This document shows positions 48,624 through 58,967 of a DNA stretch of 64,000 nt, one piece after another. The notes beneath the pieces were generated by a model that searched no databases, was not told the origin of the DNA, and was given only the letters and a program-made list of their open reading frames with translations. A program made the translations under genes and the position numbers. Source of the stretch: Paramecium octaurelia (Eukaryota; Ciliophora; Oligohymenophorea; Peniculida; Parameciidae); contig CAJJDP010000020.1 of assembly GCA_905182995.1 (NCBI GenBank), positions 499,453 to 563,452 on the forward strand. Reading direction: 5' to 3'. The first letter of the stretch is position 1. Every line of letters begins with the position of its first letter.

Positions 48624-49001
48624 AATAGGTATTATCTTGTAGTTTTCATATATAAGAATAATCATTTTAAATCATAACCACTCTCAATTTTGTTCTCCTT
48701 ATTCTCCCATTACTCCAATACAATACAATAAATCAATATCCATAAATAATAAAATCATATCACTAAATTTATTACCAAAACAAAACCATTATACTCTCCT
48801 CTACCCATTGAAGATCAAAATACTCATTGATGTCTATAACTTAGATTGGTCTAACAACTTCCAATTGAACTTTTCTGGAAGTGCAATTCATTATAAAAAT
48901 ATATTGCAATTACACTTGAAAATAGTATTTCCTCCTTGTAATAAGAGAGGAATCTTAAGAAATGAATTATTTATATAATTTTCTTGGTTATGAATAGAAA
49001 A
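48624..49001. other. spacer with a possible unassigned exon
   Basis: Between the small plus-strand gene and the secreted-peptide gene. A plus-strand frame around 48,800-48,990 reads like ordered protein (ILIDVYNLDWSNNFQLNFSG) but has no start and no clear splice link. It could be a missed last exon or chance. Confidence 0.3.
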
Positions 49002-49250
49002 TCATATGTGTTTTGCCTAAAAATCAGTAGAGGCATCTTTGATTCCTTCATGTAATTTCTTTAAAGCTTCCTGATATTGAAGCAATGAAACTTTGTTCTA
49101 TCCTTGTCCACCTGTTGTAGTCTTTCCAGATCCACAAGAGCATTTCTTAACTTCAGATGATGTATCCGGTTGATCATTGTTTCCTCTCAGTTGTTGGGCT
49201 GTCACACTAAGTATCAAGAACACAAACAATAATACTTTAAATATATTCAT
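49002..49250 (-). CDS. small secreted protein, 82 aa
   Basis: Single exon. The start ATG 49250 opens a classic signal peptide (MNIFKVLLFVFLILSVTAQQ). The mature part is about 60 residues: LRGNNDQPDTSSEVKKCSCG, then SGKTTTGGQG, then a helical end (LLQYQEALKKLHEGIKDAST). Only two cysteines are present (CSC). The frame is open further upstream, but the signal peptide decides the start. Paramecium secretes or stores many short proteins, and a trichocyst or mucus-related role is possible but unproven. It lies 31 nt downstream of, and in the same unspliced frame as, the preceding gene. Confidence 0.7.
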
Positions 49251-49281
49251 TATATTAAATAATAAAAAACGATTACTCTCA

Positions 49282-49985
49282 TCAATATCGAAATTATAAT
49301 ACTTAAAATGAATCATTTTTTAGTAAAGATTTCTTTGATTTCTTTTACTAAGTATGTTAAATGAATATTTTACAAATCTAACTTTGGATGGAGTAGTGAA
49401 TTCTTCTACTTATGATGATTTCTATCTCCTCAGAATATTTTGAGCATCACGAATGAACTTCCAATCATCTTCTTAAGAATCATTAATATTTTGAGTATAA
49501 TACCGAGAAGAGCATATCGAATCCTTCTTTTTAAGAGCACTCTTTAAAGGCTATTCCTTCTATTTCTTTGGGCTCTTTTATCTCAAATGTTTCTCAAATT
49601 CTTCTAAAATTTATAATCTCTCATGCAGGTATTCTATTAAAATCATTCTTAACATACGTTCATCTAACTATTCCAATTTTTTAACATAAATATTTCTAAT
49701 TTCTTTCAGTCGTTTATTTAAAAAGCTTTATTCTTCATTAATAATTTTTTCTTATTGAATGAAAGAACTGATTCCTTCCGACGTTGTATATTTAGTCTGT
49801 TCCAAGGATTGTTACGAGTTGTTGCCCTATTTTTTATCTTTAACCGAAAATTCAATGTTATCTGATAGCAATGAAATGTAACTCTTTTGATTTGTGTCGA
49901 TAGGAGATAGTTAGAGTTGAATTGGTGTGTTGGAGCTGGCATAATCACCAAAAATCATTGGAGAGGAATTTTTTATTTTTTGCAT
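49282..49985 (-). CDS. hypothetical protein, 225 aa
   Basis: Two exons around intron 49348-49373 (26 nt, GTA..TAG). It starts MQKIKNSSPMIFGDYASSNT. A helical middle (FLNKRLKEIRNIYVKKLEQL, LRMILIEYLHERLQILEEFE) is followed by a basic Lys/Ser/Gln-rich second half ending KSKKSLLKNDSFQVLQFRY. There is no signal peptide and no known domain. If the intron is not spliced, the frame runs without a stop into the secreted-peptide gene downstream. The spliced form ends with TGA at 49282-49284. Not recognised. Confidence 0.7.
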
Positions 49986-50626
49986 TGGATCTAAATCTAG
50001 AGTTCGAATAAATTTAATGTTTACAATCATCCACCTTGGATTTGCATTGAATATTGAGTTTCTATATTACTGCATCAAAATCAGTACTTTAAGCTAACTT
50101 TTTCATTTATTTTAGTGATTGTTATATTTATATAACTATAATTTAAAATACAATTAATTATCAACTTATTTAGAATTGAAAGTAGATTGATCATTATTGG
50201 AAATTTAGATATTTTTGAAAAAGAAAAAAAGAGAAGAAAGAAATGAAGACTTTTTAAATAAAACAATAACTTAAAAATAGAAAGAATTATGAGCGGAAAT
50301 AAAAATAAGGATTGAGATATAGCCATAATCTTGCCTATTTATTTCATAATACTAAAAGGTACCTGCTCTTAATTTTCTATTATATGACATTACAATTATT
50401 TGTTTAAGGGCTGCTTGTCTATTTAAAAGTAGTTGAGTATAATATTATATAAAAACTGTTACATTAACAGAGAAAGAGGAATGAAAAATTACATACTTTC
50501 ATTTTGGAACTCTAATTCTAGGGAGTTAAAGAAAATAGTTTATATGGCAAAGTTAGATTGAATATAAGCGAAAAAAGGATTGTTTTTAAATTACTTATTA
50601 TATTATTTTATTGATTGATATATATA
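49986..50626. promoter_or_regulatory. divergent promoter region
   Basis: About 640 nt between the 225-residue gene (minus) and the CEP290-like gene (plus). AT-rich, with a purine-rich patch near 50,220-50,260. No convincing gene; an 81-codon minus-strand frame is hydrophobic AT-rich shadow. Confidence 0.35.
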
Positions 50627-53600
50627 ATGTCTGAGAGTGAAAATTTCAAATTAAGAAGAGAAATTATACAGCTCAAAAAACAAATTGAGTAATTGCGAGA
50701 AGACGGTCGCTAGAAAGATTAAAGAATTGCATTTTTGGAGGCAGAATAAGAGTTCCATTAGGGGAGATATGAGGAATAGAAAGCAAAATATAATGATTGC
50801 TTTACCAGAATGAGAGAATTAGAGAAGATGGTTAATAGAGATGATGCGTATACGAAAGAGACCCTAAAGAATTAATTAGATAAAGCAAAGGATGATTTAG
50901 ATCGAGAGAAGGCAGCTGTTCAATAATACATCGATTAATTGGAGAAGGTGAAACTTGAAAATGGTAATCTGATGTGGTAATTGACATAATTGTCATTAAA
51001 ATACAAGGATGAAAATATAGTAAAAGATGAATTCCATTACAGAGATGAAGTGTAAGATAACAGAGAAAAATTGAAGAATTTAGTAGAAAAAACAAATGCT
51101 TTGAATTAGGCCATTGAAAGATTGAGCGCTGAAAATAGAGTATTGAGAAAGATGGCAGGAGTTCCAGATGATTATTAATTTGAATTGGATGATGTGATTT
51201 AAGAAGGGCAATTGTAAGTAGAGAAGTACAGAGCTCAAGTGATCGAATTAGAGAGAGAAGTAGAAGAATTGGAAGAAGAGAGAGCGAGATTGAGAAGAAA
51301 ATTGAGAGAATAAGTTGCTGGAGGAGAAGTGAATTTGGAAGAATTCGATACTTAATCAAATAATCAATTGAGAAAAGAAAATTAGGAATTGAGAAGTAAA
51401 GTAAAGATGTTAGAGGAAGAAAATGCCCATATTCGTTAAAATTAATAGGATTATGGAGCTATGGGCATGGGCACATAATAAGGAATTATGAGGATTACTA
51501 ATGATCAGATGTAAGAAATGATGTAGAAACAATAACAGGAACTAAAAGAACAGCTTCAAGAGATAGTCAAAACTATGAAAGGGTAAAACTACTAAGAGAC
51601 TACATAAATCAAATAATCAATTATTTCATAAAAATAAGTTGTTGATACAACTGGATTGGATAAATTAAGTGTTCCTCCTAATCCAATTCCAGGAGCATTT
51701 GGAAATTATAATGATATTAAAGAAGGTTACAGTTAGCGATTTAATGTTAGATTTCCAGTAGATATGTCCTCAGCATATGGGGATTCAGGTATGGATCAGA
51801 TGTAATTGAAATACGAATTAGCATCATTGCAAATGTAGAATATAGAGACCTTGAGATTATTGTAATAGAAGGAAGCTGAGTATGCCAATTTATTATAAGA
51901 AGTTACTACCATTAAGGAAGATATAAAGGGAAAGTGTTTGTTGGTTTAAGATCAATTGTTTGTGAAATACATTGAAGAGAGAGACAAATTTAAGGTGATG
52001 TATGGAGAAATCCAAGAGAAATACAAGGCTTAATTGGATTTAAATGTGGAAGCCAAGATTAAATTAGCACATTATGAAGACTTTATGAGGGACAGAGAGA
52101 AGCCAAAGAAAGATTTGGAAGATAAGTTGAGTGAGATGGCTAAGAGAACTGCAATTTTAGATGTCAATTTGATTAAGTTATCAAGAAAGTATGATGCATT
52201 GACTGAAGAATATAAATAAATGAAGAACAGTTATACAATAGTTGAGAGTGAGAGTATGGCAAAGGAAAAGGAATTGTTAGAAAAAATATATAATTTGATT
52301 TCTTGGAAGAGATCAGCAGAGGAGCATATGAAAGTTATGATCAAAGAGTTAAAGCATTCAGTACCAGCTGATGAATTCAACAATCTTAGATAAAAGTTAG
52401 AATACACTTAAGATAAATTGGCTAATGCCTAATTGAAGGAGGCAGAGTTCTAAAAGAGAATAGCAACTCTTGAGAGTCATGAAAGAGAAGCATTCGAAAG
52501 AGGAGAGAGAGTAAGGTAATTGGAAGAAGAATTAGTGGAAATTCAATTGGAAGAAGAAGTAATTAAGAAAAGGTTGCAGAGTTTTGATCCTGCTTTTGAT
52601 AAATATGTCAAGATCTATCAACATATTGTAGAGTTTATTAAGATTAAAAATATTTCAGTTATGGAAATATTCAAGTTATTCGATGAGAATGGAGATAATA
52701 AGATTTCAAGAAATGAATTCACTACTGCAATTGGTAATATTGGAGTTCCTGTCACTAATGACGATATGGAAATTGTATTCATGTTTGTAGACTTAGATGG
52801 AACTGGCTAAATTGAATATTAAGAGTTCATTAGAAAGCTTAAGAGATCAGGAATCAATCTTAGAAAACCAGAAGATTAATTGTTATATCAATTATATAAT
52901 GCAATCAAGGAATCAGGTTATGATTTACGGTCTGCTTTCTAAGCATTTGATACTAATTGTGATAATGTTATTTCCAAAGCAGACATGAAAGAAGCACTTC
53001 TTTAGATGAATATTAAACATGATCAAAAGGCTATTGATTATATCTTTAGAATGGCTGACACAAGTGGAGATAATCAAATCAACTATGAGGAATTTTATGT
53101 ATTGTTTGATGAAATTGTCAAAAGTGAGTTAATTAATTAAGGAAAGTCAATCTAACTAACCTTAGATATTAAGTATCAAATTATGTGTAAATTGGATCAG
53201 TCAATTAAAGATTAGAGATTAACTTTATTAGATGTATTTAATATGATAGATAGAGATGGAGATCAAATTATTACATTAATGGAATTTTAAGCACTATTCA
53301 GAGAATTAGAGGGAGGTATCGCACCTGATTTGATTAGACAACTATTTGATTAAATGGATTTGGATCGCAATGGTCAAATAAGTTATAACGAAATGTTAAA
53401 TTATTTAAGAACAGCAAAAACAGAAGAGGAGAAATATCAAAAATTGTAATTTATATAGTAGAGAACAGAACAATTGAAAAGTTTACAGGAAGCAGATCTC
53501 ACACTTCAAAAAGCCAAATTAGAAAATAGAGGATAAACTTTAGAAGATAGATTAAAAATGAAAATAAGTATATTAGAAATGAGAGAGAGAAATGCACAAT

Positions 53601-56369
53601 AAAAATGCGAAGTTCTACTCAACTAATTAACCAATACAGAATTAAAGCTAAAGGAAACAACGAAGACTCTATTTGAACTCTAAAATTAAATGGAAAGATC
53701 CAATGATACATTCTATAAAGATAGAGAGGAGAAGCTTATGCTGTTGGAAAGGTTGAAGGGAGCATTATCAAGAGAAGAAAGTGAAAAATTGACTAAACAA
53801 ATTGAATAATAGAGATTAACCATTTCTGATTAAAATAGTGCAATCACAACTTACAGATAATTGTATGATACGGCAGTCATGTAGACTAAGAGTATGAAAT
53901 TAACTATAGAAAAAATAAAAAATGATACAGACACTATGTAATAAACAATAAAAGAATTATAAGCAATATCAGATTAGAATATGATGATTGGTAAGTTGTA
54001 TCATCATCTTATGGTTGCCAGATGGCACGAGGCACAAACTAATCAGAAATATGAGAAGGTCTTGGATGAATTAAGAAAACTCAAATTGTAATCTGAATCT
54101 TATGATACTACGATTCTTAAATAATCATAAGAAATTATTTAATAAAACACTATCTTTTCTGAACAAATTAGATCCTATGAATAATAAGTAACTGAACTTA
54201 AATTAAAAATATTACCAACGGTCACTGTATAAAGAGTTGAAGAATAAGCAAAAAGAGTCAAAGAATTGTCAGATATGAAATCTGAGGTTGAAAGATAAAA
54301 CAGAGAATTGAGAGACAGATTTTATGAATTACAACTAAAGGCAGATTACTTTGATAATTACAAGGAGAAATTGGATACTCTAGAGAGAACCTTGAGACAA
54401 AATAATCCTGATGAACTCAGTCAATAAATTATAGCAGTTAGTTAAAAATTATCAGATGAAAAAATAGAATTGCTTAGAGTCAAAAGGGAAATGTAAGTTA
54501 GTGCTGAGAAGTAAGAATATTATTAAAGATTAAATAAATAATATACTGATACAATTAAGAAGTTAGAGTATGAATTAGCACATGCGGATTTGGATTTGAG
54601 AAAAAGAGAAGAAGATTGGAGAAAGAGGTTCTATGAACAAAGAAAAACTATTTTTGCCTAATTAGGACTCATTGAAAAAGATGATAAGAAGGAATCTTCT
54701 TAAAAAAATACAGATACTAGCAAAATGTTGATTGATGCTATTTAGAAAAAGTAGAAAGAGCAAGCTGAATAACCAACTCAACCCACTGAATAATAGTAAA
54801 TGGAAAACGCTCAATTATAGAAAAGAGTCTAAGAATTAGAAGCTTAAGTCAAGGCAAAAAGTATAGAAATTGAAGGGTATATTGAGAGATAAAAGATCGT
54901 TGCAGGTGGTTCCACTGTATTCCAATAATAACAATTAGAAGATTATACGAAGACTTTATTAGCTTAAGAGGCTGAAAAGGTTTCTGTTGCTGGTTAATAA
55001 ATGTTAAAAGCAATGCAGGAAATAATTAAGGATAAGGATAGAGAATTAGAAAGAAAGGAGTAATAGATAGAGGCTATGAGATAGGAGGCTTTATTTAATA
55101 AGAAAAAAGATGTTTCAGAAATCTAAAGATTAACTGATTTATTACATAAAAGAGATTAAGCACTTTAAGATGCAAACAAAATGGGTAATAACACAAATTT
55201 CAATAATTTCTCATATTTGTAATAAAATTAGATGTCTGAATTATAACCAGTACTAATAGAGAAATATTAATAATAATTATCAGAAAAGGATAGGAAAATA
55301 AAAGATTTAGAATTATCGTTTGAAGCAGAGAAAAATGCTTTGAAGAAAGTAAAAGAAGAATTAATGAAAACTATTGCACTTAAGGAATAGTTAGAAATAG
55401 ATTTAGAGAGGGAAAAGAAATTGAATGAAAATATGTAATATGTATCAAAGATTGAGAAATTATAAAATTTGGTGAATGAAAAAAATAGTTTATTGGCTTC
55501 ATAAAAGAAAACTATTATTGCTTTAAAAGAAGAATAATTTAAAATTGCTGGAGATTCTATGAATAAGGAGTAGGCATACAAAACTAAAGAAGCTAAATTA
55601 AATAATAATACAACTGAGCTTGAAATTAGATTAACTAAAATGGTTAATGAAACGAAGTTATTAAAGGAGGAAATCAAAGATAAACAGAAAAAGTTAGAAT
55701 AACTTTAAGAAAAGGAAATTCAAAATAGAGCATAAATGACAGATCTACAAAAGAAAAACTCAGAACTTAAAGCAATTATCCAAGCTGGAGGTGGCAAATT
55801 AGAAGAGCAAGATTAAACCGTAACAAATATTTAAGCAAAACTGTAATAGTTTAACTAAATGTCAATGGAGAAAGTATAATTAGAAAGAGAAATTCAATTT
55901 TTAAAGTAATAAGGAGGAACAAGAGAATTATTTGATAAAGATGCTACATTAAAACCATCAACAGGGTTATATTTTAAAACATTCCCAGACTTGTTGGATA
56001 CTCTGAAATAATATTTAATAACAAAACCAAAGTTTGATTTACTTTTTGAATTTAAAAAGTTGGATAAATAGTCTGAATATATATTGCCAATGGCAAAGTT
56101 CTTTGAAGTTTTATCCAATGCTGGAGTAAAACTGAAAACAAGGTATAATATTATTTAATATTTTTAGAGATCAAAAATTAGTGATTGACACTATTAAGAC
56201 AAAGGATGAGAATGCAGATTACTATTTTAAGTTTTACTATTTTTATAAGGGTTGGGCTGATAATGTTGTTCAAACTGATTAAGAGGACAAATCTTAATAA
56301 CAATAATAGTAGTAAATCCAATAACAGCAGTCTTAAAAATTTAGTTTAAAAAATAAAAAATGAGATGAT
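50627..56369 (+). CDS. CEP290-like giant coiled-coil protein with six EF-hands
   Basis: 1905 residues with one intron near the 3' end (56143-56167, 25 nt). Almost the whole chain is coiled coil. Around residues 165-225 it carries text very like the N-terminal part of CEP290 (ENRVLRKMAGVPDDYQFELD, then VEELEEERARLRRKLREQ). Further similarity is suggested by the length and by the segment VARWHEAQTNQKYEKVLDEL. At about residues 680-925 the coil is interrupted by six EF-hand loops: DENGDNKISRNE, DLDGTGQIEYQE, DTNCDNVISKAD, DTSGDNQINYEE, DRDGDQIITLME and DLDRNGQISYNE. Five end in the usual Glu and loop 3 ends in Asp. CEP290 builds the Y-links of the ciliary transition zone. Calcium binding inside such a protein would be an unusual addition. 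A Gln-rich tail ends the chain. The CEP290 link is an inference from motifs; the EF-hands are certain. Confidence 0.8.
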
Positions 56370-56404
56370 TGTAATTGAAATAAAATAAATAATGAATTAT
56401 TTAC

Positions 56405-57623
56405 TCAATTCATTTCTATAGATAAATTATATTTCTTATATTTACTAGTTGAAATTCTTGGTTTTGAAGTATTTGTACTGGATCTCCTATTCATAATTAT
56501 AAATCTTTACTATTTTATATTTAACTAAGGCTTAATCTGCATAGTGGGCTGTTGCTTTTATTAGAATTGTTATTATTGCTGTTTTTATTGCTTTTTATTT
56601 TATTACTATTTCATTTGATTTAGATATTGGATTGTACTTTAAGCTCTTACATCCATTCCAGTGTTACATCTAGATTGATTTGTAACTGTAGTTTTATTTT
56701 TTTAATTATTATTAGATAATCTGGCCTTCATCTCTTCCAAAGGTTCAGTAGAACATCGATTCGAATTTCTCTGATAACTGGAAAGAGATGAGCGATTTAA
56801 CAATTATTTTTTTTGTAGTATTTAAGCTACGGTTAAAGCTTATTGCTGTAAATCCATAGTTTAACTATTAATATTAACATTAAGATTGATATGACTGTTA
56901 TTGACATTAAAGATGTTGTTGGCCTTGGATGGATTGCTCTTACTTTTCTATTTCGATAAGATGGCTGCTAGATTGGTTTTGCTGAGAGACTTTTTAGATT
57001 CAGTTGGAATGGACTTCTTCACAGAGGAGGTTTTGGTATCTATTTCAAAGGGTCTTTGATTTTTTTTACTTATACTTCCGTTGATAATGACTATTATAAT
57101 GAGTTGTACTATTGGAATTGCTCTTTGCTCTGGAGGCCCCTTTTTATTCGCACTTTTTCTTAACAAAATCTTTGCAATTTATTGTATGCAACTTCCTTTC
57201 TAAATCATTTAAGATGGTTCTATATGTTTATTAAGTAGCTGCATGTTTTGCTTTTTTAGGTTGAGGAGGCTTTAATTTTTATTAATAAGGTTTTGGCTAC
57301 AATACAACCGCATCATCTGATAAACGCTCAGATGAACTATTAAAATTGAAATTTAGATCCAATTAATCCTCTGATTTTTCATTTCCTTCTGTTTTTAAAC
57401 GTTGAGGAGATTCGATTGTTTAATATTTATCAGGTGTTTCTTCAAAAGGTATTCGAGGAAACACATAATCCTATTTTGATTATCTAAATTTGAATTCGAT
57501 CTCTTCTCTCTATAAACATCTATTTGAATATAACGGTTGGCAAACTTGCATAAAGTAATCGTCCGTTCTATTCGAAGAATCGCAATTAAATTTATCAGTC
57601 ATTTGTGAATATATATCATCCAT
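56405..57623 (-). CDS. hypothetical Ser/Asn/Gln-rich protein, 399 aa
   Basis: Start ATG 57623 (MDDIYSQMTDKFNCDSSNRT), stop TGA 56405-56407. One very short intron, 57091-57109 (19 nt), is needed to join the two frames. An alternative 25-nt intron slightly upstream gives a more hydrophobic, less likely joint. The N-terminal third has Pro-rich spots (QPKPYQQKLKPPQPKKAKHA). The rest is polar, with long Gln runs near residue 340 and a basic Ser/Thr-rich end (RRSSTNTSKPRISTSKYKKY). It is probably disordered and phosphorylated. No domain is recognised. It ends 35 nt from the convergent CEP290-like gene. Confidence 0.7.
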
Positions 57624-57688
57624 TTCTTATAATTATATTAATAATAATAGTTATGAATAATAAATATTTTACATTCTACAAAAGAACT

Positions 57689-58677
57689 TCATTTCTTGAT
57701 TAGTCTATATCCTTGGAAAACTCTTAATCGCAATTCTTTTATTCTCATAGCTCTATCCAGACTTTGTGAATTTTCTAATTACTCTCTAATAACATCCTAA
57801 TACATTTTCTCATCATTTTCATACTGTCTTTTTATTTTCCTTTTAATTTCTTTTTATTAATTTTTTTATTGTATTATCAATTTTTCATCTATTTTTATCT
57901 TATTATGTGTTTTCATTCAGCAATCAATTTTATCTTATATCATCAGCCATAATGCTGATTTGTTAATCTATATTTCCTATTGAAAATTCTACTCAAAATT
58001 ATTTTAATATATTCATTAATATATGCTGAATGTGATTATCACTCAATAAATTTCGCTAATTAAATTCAGAATATTTTGTTTCTCAATAATGTTAGTCGAT
58101 CCTGCAAAAAAACCTAACTATACATTTTTATTTTTTATTTTTTGATTAAACTCTTATAGTCTTCTATTTAATGTTGCATACTAATTCACTACTTTTAATA
58201 GATCGTTTGTTCAAATTCTTTTGTGGTTTGACTGTATATTTTTATCAATAGTTTTTTTATCTAAATATCTTTTTTAATATAGACAAGAAATGTAAGGCTT
58301 TTTTTACTATAATTTGATATAGCTATCATCTAATACCTTACACGCTATTAGTGGTCATCTATAAGTTATAATTCTTTCAATTTTAAATATTAATTCTTAT
58401 AATCCAAAAGTCCCTTAAAATTTTTATTAATTAATTAATTAAGTTATTATTTGAATTGAGAGGATTAGTGCTACTTTTTTTTATCATCTTTTTCTACATG
58501 AGAGGGATTTTGTGATAAAATGATCTAATCATAGATTTTAGGATCTTCTAAATGAACAGATCTCGTAATTTAAAAATTTCATATTTATTCTAAAAACTTT
58601 TGGTCAAGAAATAACAAGTTTTGATTTTCTAATCATTTTCTATTTCTCAAAGCTAATTTATTACTCTAGTTTCCCAT
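57689..58677 (-). pseudogene. coding-like frame broken by in-frame TGA codons
   Basis: On the minus strand an A-rich, protein-like frame can be followed for about 300 codons. It runs from a start MGNQSNKLALRNRK (ATG 58677) to a clear coiled-coil end (YENDEKMYQDVIREQLENSQ ... FQGYRLIKK) with TGA at 57689-57691. A 29-nt GT..AG gap lies in the middle. The frame contains several in-frame TGA codons: two near the start and three between the middle part (EFEQTIYQKRLQEFNQKIKN) and the end. No introns remove them convincingly. The last part could stand alone as a 75-codon frame from ATG 57916. A decayed gene is the simplest reading. Two short genes with missed introns, or retained germline sequence, are alternatives. 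Confidence 0.4.
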
Positions 58678-58967
58678 TTTAACCCTGAGTATTTTCGGCA
58701 AAGTTAAATTTTTGAACTTTGTAAAAATGTACTATTAATTACATTATGAATTTGTCTTTTTAGTCCAACTAGTAATACATTGATCAATACTACTATATTT
58801 TAATAAAATAATTTCTTATAAATTAATTACTACTATATATGAATATTTAAGAAATATTTGGCCGAGATATTATAAATATAATCTCGGTAGAAAATTTATA
58901 AACTTGGCTTTTCCTATAATAATCTCTAATAATTAATTATCGATTAATAATTTAAATTATAAAATAA
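58678..58967. promoter_or_regulatory. upstream region of the potassium channel gene
   Basis: About 290 nt of AT-rich sequence before the plus-strand channel gene. No specific element is visible. Confidence 0.3.

Noticed and set aside
50832..51359. A 175-codon Leu/Ser/Ile-rich minus-strand frame
   Set aside because: It is antisense to the coiled-coil N-terminus of the CEP290-like gene. Glu/Lys-rich sense codons produce Leu/Phe/Ser-rich antisense frames.
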